Shown here: positions 6,431 through 12,004 of the stretch, piece by piece | Position numbering within the stretch: the stretch's first letter is position 1 | Layout of the letters: the number at the start of each line of letters is the position of its first letter | Source: an uncultured Victivallales bacterium | GTDB taxonomy: Bacteria > Verrucomicrobiota > Lentisphaeria > Oligosphaerales > JAFGRS01 | Direction of reading: 5' to 3' | DNA: 12,004 bases | NCBI GenBank assembly: GCA_903834675.1 | Contig: CAILKC010000337.1 | Coordinates: forward strand, 1-12,004 | Position numbers and translations under genes: made by a program | Notes under the pieces: generated by a model | Seen by the model: the letters and a program-made list of their open reading frames with translations, nothing else | What the model was told of the DNA's origin: nothing | Database searches by the model: none

Positions 6431-7002
6431 ACGACGCGAATCCGTCTGCGGTCACGGCCCCCGCCGTGGTTCTCGGCGTCACCGGTTCCATCGCCGCGTA
6501 CAAGGCCGCCGATCTCACCAGCCGCCTGGTGCAGGCGGGGGTGACGGTAGCCGTCATCATGACGGCCAATGCCCAGCGCCTGGTGCAGCCACAGACCTTC
6601 CTGACCCTCTCGCGCGGCCCGGTAGTCACGGACCTCTGGGAACTGCCCGACTGGCAGCCGGGGCACATTGCGCTAGCCGAACGGGCGACGGTTCTGGTGG
6701 TAGCGCCGGCGACGGCCAACATCCTGGCCAAGCTGGCCCACGGTCTGGCGGACGACGCGCTCTCGACCTATGCCCTGTCTCACTCCGGGCGGGTGGTGGT
6801 GGCGCCGGCGATGAACCCGCGCATGTGGGCTCACCCCGCGGTTCAGGCGAATTGTGCGGTGCTACGCGAACGTGGCGTGTGCTTTGTGGGGCCTGGCAGC
6901 GGTCGGGTCGCCTGCGGCGAGGGCGGCGTCGGGCGCCTGGCCGCGGTCGAGGACATCCTGGCGGCAGTTCTCGCTGCCCTCCAGCCACCCCTGGCGTCTT
7001 GA
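6427..7002 (+). CDS. coaC: Stand-alone CoaC-type phosphopantothenoylcysteine decarboxylase flavoprotein
   Basis: This 191-residue protein corresponds to the N-terminal half of CoaBC, the FMN-dependent decarboxylase that turns phosphopantothenoylcysteine into phosphopantetheine in coenzyme A synthesis. The FMN-binding start is VTGSIAAYKAADL (18-30). The catalytic His80 lies in HIALAERATVLVVAPATAN. The PxMNxxMW motif is PAMNPRMW (127-134), with Asn130. Cys163 in GRVACGEGGVGRL fits the active-site cysteine that reduces the enethiol intermediate. All key residues are present, so decarboxylase activity is likely. The CoaB synthetase half is absent: the frame stops right after the flavoprotein domain and no second gene for it follows here. 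The start is the ATG overlapping the gmk stop, with AGGAG 11 bases upstream. A role as another HFCD-family decarboxylase (EpiD or UbiX-like) is less likely given the CoaC-specific cysteine motif. Confidence 0.85.
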   Translation: MNDANPSAVTAPAVVLGVTGSIAAYKAADLTSRLVQAGVTVAVIMTANAQRLVQPQTFLTLSRGPVVTDLWELPDWQPGHIALAERATVLVVAPATANILAKLAHGLADDALSTYALSHSGRVVVAPAMNPRMWAHPAVQANCAVLRERGVCFVGPGSGRVACGEGGVGRLAAVEDILAAVLAALQPPLAS

Positions 7003-7032
7003 AACGAGCTCTCCCGGGCGTGGCGGTTGCGG

Positions 7033-7059
7033 TTGAACCACGGCGGCTCCGCCTATACT
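7033..7059 (+). promoter_or_regulatory. Promoter-like boxes before the kinase gene
   Basis: TTGAAC at 7033-7038 and TATACT at 7054-7059 are separated by 15 bases (or 17 to TACTGT at 7056-7061). They lie about 80 bases upstream of the kinase ATG, in a locally AT-rich patch. Overlapping the downstream box is a near-palindrome, TACTGTATGTACGGTA at 7056-7071, whose halves read TACNGTA. It could be an operator. The boxes suggest that the kinase gene has its own transcript apart from gmk-coaC. Confidence 0.4.
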
Positions 7060-7137
7060 GTATGTACGGTACTTGCAGTAATAGACTACCAGCGTCCGAG
7101 CCGGGTGCCGGGCGCTTGCGGTTGTCATTGGGGCCCT

Positions 7138-8346
7138 ATGGCGCAGACACAACCAACGCCGGAACCCGCCGACCCCCACGCCGCGGGGGAGAAGGGTCGG
7201 CGCTACCTGACGCCCGGCGAGATGAAGCCGCCGCGCCGTAGCGCTTCCCCCGCGGGCGCCGCTCCCGCGTCGGCGTCGGCGTCGCCCCCGGCCGGCGCGG
7301 ACCTGGCCCGCCTGGTGCAGGAAGACCTCGCCCGCGCCGCGACCCCCGCGGCCAACCCCGACACGGCTCGCCTGGTCCAAGCGGAACTCGCTCGCGCCGC
7401 TCAGAGTGGCAATTACACCATCCAAGGCATGCTGGCGCGTGGCGCTGAGAGCGTTTTGTACCGGACCTGCTCCGGGCCGGCCACCTTCTGCGCCAAGGCG
7501 ATCCGCAATCGCCTCGGGCAGGCCATCGGCAGTGCCGCAACGCGCCACCATCGCAGCAAGCTGAACGACGTCTCTTACAGCCACAAGGTCAGGCATCTGC
7601 GCAATGAGTTCGGGGTTGGCGGGGCCTTGCAGGAAGAGGGCGATATCCCCGTCGTACGCATCTACGCCCTGCGCAAGGTCCGGCGTTTCGGCCTCGAAAT
7701 GGGCTACGACCTGCTGATGGAGCACGTCGAGGGTGCCGACATGAGCGACCGACAGTTCACCCGCGACCTCTCCGTGACCGATAAGCTCGGCATCTTCCAG
7801 CAGACCATCAAAGCTCTCGGTTTCATGCACCATCGCCGCTACATACACCTGGATATGAAGCCGTCCAACATCATGGTGAGCCACGGCCGGGTGAAGCTGA
7901 TCGACTTTGGCGTCTCGGTCACCATCGGTCATCAGCCCCATGCCGTCACGGGCACGGCGGGCTTTCTCTCACCGGAGCAGATCGTGCGGGATTCCCCCAC
8001 CGAGGCCACCGACATCTTCGCGCTGGGGGTGACCTTTGCCGTGATCTTTGGCGGCAAACCCCTGCATCAGACGGCCGACCAACTGAAGAGCCGGCAGTTC
8101 CGTTCCGAGGCGCGCTACCATCTGACGAGCGTGGAACAGCCCACGATCGTGGATGTCCCCGAGCTGGTCGAGTTCCCTGAACTGGTGCAGCTGATCAGCC
8201 ACTGCACCGTGCCGCGGCTCGACCGGCGGATCAGCAACACCGCCACCCTCCTCGGCCGTCTGGAGCGCGTCGCCGAGGGCTACGGCATCTGCCTCTCGGG
8301 CCCGCCGCCGGACCCCGCCGTCAGCCGGGGTGCGCCGCACGGGTAG
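7138..8346 (+). CDS. Atypical Ser/Thr protein kinase (eukaryotic-like)
   Basis: This 402-residue protein has a protein kinase fold preceded by about 90 low-complexity residues. That N-terminal part is rich in Ala and Pro and holds a duplicated motif, ARLVQEDLARAA at 57-68 and ARLVQAELARAA at 77-88. In the kinase domain Lys120 (FCAKAIRN) is the ATP-anchoring lysine and Glu157 (RNEF) the likely helix C partner. The catalytic loop is HLDMKPSN (237-244) with Asp239, the metal-binding loop is DFG (256-258), and SPE (278-280) stands for APE. TDIFALGV (291-298) supports the C-lobe. The glycine loop is degenerate (LARGAESVLY), and HLD replaces HRD, a non-RD arrangement that often avoids activation-loop control. 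No membrane segment or sensor domain is seen, so it is probably cytoplasmic. The ATG at 7138 follows GGGG at a suitable distance; an in-frame TTG at 7027 would place the promoter-like boxes inside the gene. The substrate is unknown. Confidence 0.88.
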   Translation: MAQTQPTPEPADPHAAGEKGRRYLTPGEMKPPRRSASPAGAAPASASASPPAGADLARLVQEDLARAATPAANPDTARLVQAELARAAQSGNYTIQGMLARGAESVLYRTCSGPATFCAKAIRNRLGQAIGSAATRHHRSKLNDVSYSHKVRHLRNEFGVGGALQEEGDIPVVRIYALRKVRRFGLEMGYDLLMEHVEGADMSDRQFTRDLSVTDKLGIFQQTIKALGFMHHRRYIHLDMKPSNIMVSHGRVKLIDFGVSVTIGHQPHAVTGTAGFLSPEQIVRDSPTEATDIFALGVTFAVIFGGKPLHQTADQLKSRQFRSEARYHLTSVEQPTIVDVPELVEFPELVQLISHCTVPRLDRRISNTATLLGRLERVAEGYGICLSGPPPDPAVSRGAPHG

Positions 8347-8441
8347 GCCACCCCCAGGGCCGCCGTGCCGGCCCCGCCGCCACCGCGAACCCCTCGGTGA
8401 GGCGCGCCGAGCCCAGCCAACCAAGTCAGCGAAACCCCGCC

Positions 8442-9557
8442 ATGCATATCAGCCTCATCCTTGAACACCTGTCGGCCCAGTCCGGCGGCGCTGAGGGCTT
8501 TGCGCTGACCGTCGCCCGGGAACTCCTGCGGCGCGGGCACCGATTCACCGTCTGCGCGGTGGACGGTGGCGGCCTCGAGGGGGCCGCGGTTCTGCTGGGC
8601 CCGCTGGCGTCAGCGCCGGCCCGATTGCTGCCGCTGGCGCCGGACATCGTGGTGGACTGGGGCTTGCACGTGCCCGCCGATCTGCACCGCCTGGGAGGGG
8701 GAACGCATCGCGAGTTCCAGCGTATTGTTCTGGAGGCGCTTCCCGCCCCGGTGCGGCTAACCAAACGCCTGCTGTATGCCCTGTCCCCCCGGCACCGTCG
8801 GATTGCCCGGCGGGAGGTCGAACTGCTCTCGCGGCCGGGGGTTCAGGTGCTGGCCGTGTCACGCTTCGTGGCGGACCAGGTGGCGCGCACCGTGCCGTTA
8901 CCGCCGTCCCACCTGCACGTTCTGCACAACGGGGTGGATACCCAGCGGTTTGTGGCTGGCGGCCAGCCTGGAGTTCGGGCCAGGGAACGGGCGCGGCTGG
9001 GACTGGAAGAACAAGACGTCGCCTTCCTCCTGGTGGCTCACAATCTTGGCCTGAAGGGATTCAACCTGTTGCGCGAGGTCTTCGCGGCTGGGCATGGCCA
9101 GTTTCCCCGCGCCCGGCTGGTGCTGCTGGGCCGGCACCCGCCGAGATTCCGCGCGCCCTGGTTCATCTACGCCGGCGCCTCGAGTCAGCCTGAGAGTGCC
9201 TATGCCGCCGCGGATGGGTTGCTGCACCCCAGCTACTACGATGCCTGCGCCAACGTGGTGCTTGAAGCGTTGGCCTCTGGCCTGCCGGTAGTCTCGAGCG
9301 ATCGCAATGGCTCTGCCGAAGTCCTGACCGCGGGCCGGGATGGCTGCGTCCTGCCCGTGGTGGGTCCCCAGCGCGAGATCCGGGGGCGCTGGCTGCAAGC
9401 GGTGGGTGAGTTGTGTACGCGCCCGGAGCGCCGCCGGGAACTGGGGCTAGAGGCCCGCCGCTGCGCCGAATCCCTCACCATCGGCGCCTACGTGGACCGC
9501 TTCGAAGAGCTCCTGCGCCGCGTGGCGGCGGAGCGCCCGGGGCAGAGGCAACCGTAA
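8442..9557 (+). CDS. GT4-family glycosyltransferase, WaaG-like
   Basis: This 371-residue GT-B enzyme of the GT4 family transfers a sugar from a nucleotide donor, with retention of configuration. The N-terminal acceptor domain starts with ISLILEHLSAQSGGAEGFAL, the glycine-rich loop of the first Rossmann fold. The link region reads HVLHNGVDTQRF (159-170). The donor domain has RLVLLGRHP (225-233), YAGASSQPESAYAAADGLLHPSYY (243-266) and the retaining motif D267-x7-E275, followed by ALASGLPVVSSDRNGSAEVL. This segment order resembles WaaG, which adds the first glucose to the lipopolysaccharide core, so envelope glycan synthesis is plausible but the acceptor is unproven. It lies 95 bases after the kinase on the same strand and could be co-transcribed. 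No strong ribosome site precedes the ATG; an in-frame GTG at 8397 is less likely because the added residues are polar and unconserved in appearance. Confidence 0.9.
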   Translation: MHISLILEHLSAQSGGAEGFALTVARELLRRGHRFTVCAVDGGGLEGAAVLLGPLASAPARLLPLAPDIVVDWGLHVPADLHRLGGGTHREFQRIVLEALPAPVRLTKRLLYALSPRHRRIARREVELLSRPGVQVLAVSRFVADQVARTVPLPPSHLHVLHNGVDTQRFVAGGQPGVRARERARLGLEEQDVAFLLVAHNLGLKGFNLLREVFAAGHGQFPRARLVLLGRHPPRFRAPWFIYAGASSQPESAYAAADGLLHPSYYDACANVVLEALASGLPVVSSDRNGSAEVLTAGRDGCVLPVVGPQREIRGRWLQAVGELCTRPERRRELGLEARRCAESLTIGAYVDRFEELLRRVAAERPGQRQP

Positions 9558-9559
9558 CC

Positions 9560-9590
9560 CTGCCGGCGGCGTCGTTCCGGATCCCGGCAG
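9560..9590 (+). terminator. Hairpin directly after the glycosyltransferase gene
   Basis: CTGCCGG (9560-9566) and CCGGCAG (9584-9590) form a perfect 7-bp stem with a 17-base loop, beginning three bases after the glycosyltransferase stop. No T-run follows, so this is only a possible terminator or mRNA 3' end structure. Its position between convergent genes fits such a role. Confidence 0.35.
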
Positions 9591-9603
9591 CAGCCAGGCC
9601 ACG

Positions 9604-9635
9604 GGCTGGCGCCGGACATAATGGGGATGAGACTT
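9604..9635 (+). repeat. Dispersed motif, copy B
   Basis: This 32-base stretch starts GGCTGGCGCCGGACATA and ends GATGAGACTT. It closely matches copy A at 3273-3303. It lies in the spacer between the convergent glycosyltransferase and MFS genes. Unlike copy A it is not followed by an obvious set of nested inverted repeats; only the shared core is present. Confidence 0.55.
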
Positions 9636-9721
9636 TCAAGCCTGGGCGTCTTCTGGTGTGGTGCATAACCGCAGAGGATGCCTGCGCCCGGCGGGCGGGG
9701 TTGAGGGCTCCCGTTGTCCGT

Positions 9722-9737
9722 AGCCCCGAATGGGGCG
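9722..9737. repeat. Short hairpin of the AGCCCC-GGGGCG type
   Basis: AGCCCC, four loop bases GAAT, then GGGGC and G give a 5-bp stem. It matches the minus-strand reading of the repeats at 31-45 and 98-112 (AGCCCYRAA then GGGGCG). It is therefore possibly a third copy of the same extragenic palindrome family, here in the convergent spacer. GGGCGCCC, a short palindrome, follows at 9742-9749. It might also help terminate the MFS transcript coming from the right. Confidence 0.45.
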
Positions 9738-9785
9738 AGGTGGGCGCCCGTGGCTAGTGCGACGTTTCAGCCAAGGCTAACGCCC

Positions 9786-11123
9786 TCAGCCCGGCTTTCC
9801 GCCGTGGTCTGCCGCCGCGTCGGCAGTGCCGTCATCCAGGTCGCCCGCGGCGATGGCCTGGCGGGCGTCCTGCCGGAACCCGCCCAGGTGCGCCCCGAAG
9901 ACGGCGGCCCCAACCAGGCACACGCCCCCACCGGCAGCCACGGCGCAGGGAGCGCTGAGATGCTGGGCGAGAATCCCCGCGAGGAGTGATCCGAACGGCG
10001 CCATGCCGATCAGCATCATGGAGTAGACTGACATCGCACGTCCCCGCAAGTCGTCGGGCACCATCATCTGGATGAGGGTGTTTGAAGAGGCCAACTGGCC
10101 AATCATGCAGAAGCCCACCGGCACCAACAAGGCGGCGGACAGCCAGAACGAACGTGATAGTGAGAAGAGGATCAGGCTGAGGCCGAAGCCCGCGGTCGAG
10201 AGCGCGATCCAGCGATCCAGACCCCGCACACCCCGGCGCGACGCCAGGGCCAGCGCGCCCAGCAAAGCGCCCACCCCGGCCGCGCCCATGAGCAACCCCA
10301 GTGCCATGGGCCCGCCGTGCAGGATCTTGTCCGCGAAGATCGGCATGAGCACGGAGTAGGGCATTCCCACCAGGCTGACCAGCCCCACCAGCAGCAGTAG
10401 CGTGCGAATCGGCCGCGCCTGCCAGACATAGACGAAGCCCGCGCCAATCCGGGCTAGCGTCGACTCCAACGGCCGCCGCCGAGGTTGGCTGTCGAGGCGC
10501 ATGAATAGCAGCCCGGCGATCACGGCCAGGTAGCTCACCGCGTTGGCGAAAAAGCACCAGCCCTCGCCGATGGATGCCACCAGCACCCCCGCCAGGCTCG
10601 GACCGAGAATCCGTGCCGCGTTGAACATGGACGAGTTCAGGGCGATGGCGTTGATCAGATCGTCCTTGCCCACCATGTCGACCACAAACGCCTGCCGGGT
10701 CGGCACGTCAAATGCGTTCACGATGCCCAGCATGGCCGCCAGCACCGGGATATGCCACACCCGCACCAGCCCGCTGAGAGTCAGCCCGGCCAGGACGAAG
10801 GCCAGCAGCATGGCGGCGACCTGCGCCGCGATAATGACGCGGCGCCGGTCATAGCGGTCCGCAACCACCCCACCCAGCGGTGACAACAGCAGCACCGGAA
10901 TCTGCGAGCAGAAGCCGACCAGGCCGAGGAGCACCGCCGAGCCGGTCAGCCGGTACACCAGCCACGACTGCGCCACCACCTGCATCCAGGTGCCACAGAC
11001 GGAGATCAATTGCCCGCCGAAGAAAAGCCGGTAGTTACGGTGCCGAAACGCTTTCAGCAGGACCGCCAGACGCGCGTTGGCCCAGGCCTTCGGGCGGCTG
11101 CTTGAGGTGCTGGCTATGGCCAT
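9786..11123 (-). CDS. MFS transporter of the MFS_3/EntS-like exporter family
   Basis: This 445-residue inner-membrane protein has the length and hydrophobic pattern of a 12-helix major facilitator exporter. Residues 25-45 read FRHRNYRLFFGGQLISVCGTW, the typical opening of the EntS/MFS_3 group. MFS motif A is GGVVADRYDRRRV (84-96). The family-typical stretch NAFDVPTRQAFVVDMV, then LINAIALNSSMFNAARILGPSLAG, follows in the first half. DDLRGRAMSVYSMMLIGMAPFGSLLAG marks the second half. The last 30 residues are a hydrophilic tail. Members export siderophores, macrolides or other small molecules by proton antiport; the substrate here cannot be told. The start lies 18 bases after the transporter gene on its right, so the two are likely in one transcript, although no strong ribosome site is visible. 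Confidence 0.9.
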   Translation of the reverse strand: MAIASTSSSRPKAWANARLAVLLKAFRHRNYRLFFGGQLISVCGTWMQVVAQSWLVYRLTGSAVLLGLVGFCSQIPVLLLSPLGGVVADRYDRRRVIIAAQVAAMLLAFVLAGLTLSGLVRVWHIPVLAAMLGIVNAFDVPTRQAFVVDMVGKDDLINAIALNSSMFNAARILGPSLAGVLVASIGEGWCFFANAVSYLAVIAGLLFMRLDSQPRRRPLESTLARIGAGFVYVWQARPIRTLLLLVGLVSLVGMPYSVLMPIFADKILHGGPMALGLLMGAAGVGALLGALALASRRGVRGLDRWIALSTAGFGLSLILFSLSRSFWLSAALLVPVGFCMIGQLASSNTLIQMMVPDDLRGRAMSVYSMMLIGMAPFGSLLAGILAQHLSAPCAVAAGGGVCLVGAAVFGAHLGGFRQDARQAIAAGDLDDGTADAAADHGGKPG

Positions 11124-11141
11124 GACGACGGCCCGTTCGCT

Positions 11142-12004
11142 CTAATGGAACATGACCCCGGCGACCGCGCCCGTCATCAGGCAGGCGAGGGTGGCCGCCA
11201 GCAGCGCTCGGGGGCCGACCGCGACAATGTCCGCCCGCCGTTCCGGCGCCAAGGATACGGCGCCGCCGACGAAGATCGCCAACGAGGCCACGTGGGAGAA
11301 GCCGCAGAGGCAGTAGGCGATGATCAGGGGTGAGCGCGGGTTGGCAAAGGTATGAGCCGAGATGGCGGTCGCCAGTTGCTGGTAGGCGGGGACTTCAGTC
11401 GCGACCAGGCGCAGCCCCAGCAGGTTGCCGGCCAGGTCGGCATCCGCCGGCGGGATGCCCGTGGCCAAGGCCAGCGGGTAGAAGACAAACCCCAGCAGGC
11501 GCGTCAGCGAAAGGTCCAGCGCAAACGGCCTGCCGCAGGCGCCCAGCAGCAGGTCCAGCAGCGCCAGCATCCCCAGGAAGGCGATCAGCAACGCCACGAT
11601 GCCCAACACCATCTGCAAGCCGGCCAGGGCGCCGTTGATGACCGCCTCCAGGCTACTGGTGTCCGGCGCCGGCGCCATCGTGGGGTTGACCCCCAGAGTC
11701 TCCGGGGTGCCATCCTCTGGCAGGATCAGCTTCGACATCACCAGCGCCGCCGGCGCCGACAGCACCGAGGCGGTCATCAGGTGACCGGCGATCCCCGGGA
11801 AGACGTCCTTGAGGAACAGCACGTACAGCCCCATCGTGCTCGACGCCACCGTGGCCATGCCCGCTGCCAGGATGGTGCAGTACTCAGAGCGCGTCAGCCG
11901 CGCCAGGCACGGCCGAATCGCGGTGAAGGACTCGATGCCCATGAAAATGTTGCTGGCCGTGCATAGGCTCTCCGCGCCACTGACGCGCAGGCAGCGCGTG
12001 AACA
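11142..12004 (-). CDS. Concentrative nucleoside transporter (CNT/NupC family), 5' end outside the window
   Basis: The C-terminal 286 residues of a CNT transporter are visible; the frame stays open to the right edge, beyond the apparent internal ATG at 11942. CNT proteins import nucleosides with Na+ or H+. Visible landmarks, in order, are SGAESLCTASNIFMGIES (HP1 region), RPCLARLTRSEY, GMATVASSTMGLYV, HLMTASVLSAPAALVMSKLILPE, TEVPAYQQLA (HP2 region, with the usual Glu), and IIAYCLCGFSHVASLAIFVGG (TM7 region). Where many CNTs have GQTE-SP, this one reads GIES, one residue shorter but keeping the glutamate. In TM7 the usual FAN is FSH. These changes suggest a subfamily with altered substrate or coupling-ion preference; I recall similar GIES-type CNT proteins in other bacteria. 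The gene is probably the first of a pair with the MFS exporter downstream. Confidence 0.9.
   Translation of the reverse strand, partial: FTRCLRVSGAESLCTASNIFMGIESFTAIRPCLARLTRSEYCTILAAGMATVASSTMGLYVLFLKDVFPGIAGHLMTASVLSAPAALVMSKLILPEDGTPETLGVNPTMAPAPDTSSLEAVINGALAGLQMVLGIVALLIAFLGMLALLDLLLGACGRPFALDLSLTRLLGFVFYPLALATGIPPADADLAGNLLGLRLVATEVPAYQQLATAISAHTFANPRSPLIIAYCLCGFSHVASLAIFVGGAVSLAPERRADIVAVGPRALLAATLACLMTGAVAGVMFH

Noticed and set aside
9413..9757. Plus-strand open frame of 114 codons across the glycosyltransferase end and the spacer
   Set aside because: It begins inside the glycosyltransferase in another frame and runs through repeat-bearing DNA; no domain or start signal seen.

Overview
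This is a GC-rich, gene-dense stretch of bacterial chromosome. Ten protein genes can be supported, one of them cut by the right edge, plus several repeat-bearing intergenic spacers. The mix suggests the PVC superphylum (Planctomycetota, Lentisphaerota, Kiritimatiellota or Verrucomicrobiota) or a similar lineage with many intergenic repeats. The main clues are a secreted sialate O-acetylesterase with an extra C-terminal domain, a DUF4159 protein, a eukaryotic-like Ser/Thr kinase, a CNT transporter with a GIES-type motif, and hairpin repeats. This placement is inference; there is no rRNA or other marker gene in the window.

Layout. Positions 1-227 hold two copies of a hairpin-forming repeat and no gene. 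Positions 228-3121 (minus strand) are a probable two-gene operon: a secreted sialate O-acetylesterase followed 17 bases later by a PIG-L/LmbE-type zinc deacetylase. Both remove acyl groups from sugars, so glycan processing is the likely theme. Positions 3122-3609 are a 488-base spacer with nested inverted repeats, a heptamer array and one copy of a motif that recurs at 9604-9635. Next on the minus strand come a HAD-superfamily sugar-phosphate phosphatase or mutase (3610-4266), a three-copy tandem hairpin repeat (4366-4531) and an exported DUF4159 protein (4551-5594).

From about 5.6 kb the direction switches. The plus strand carries guanylate kinase and a stand-alone CoaC-type flavoprotein, which overlap by ATGA. 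After a promoter-like spacer follow a cytoplasmic, atypical Ser/Thr kinase and a GT4 glycosyltransferase resembling the lipopolysaccharide enzyme WaaG. The right end is again minus strand: a concentrative nucleoside transporter, entering from beyond the window, followed 18 bases later by an MFS_3/EntS-like exporter. These converge on the glycosyltransferase gene across a repeat-bearing spacer.

The protein families are mostly recognisable. No complete new system of the defence or mobile-element type is evident. The least explained material is the set of intergenic hairpin and inverted-repeat elements, followed by the atypical kinase and the esterase's C-terminal domain.
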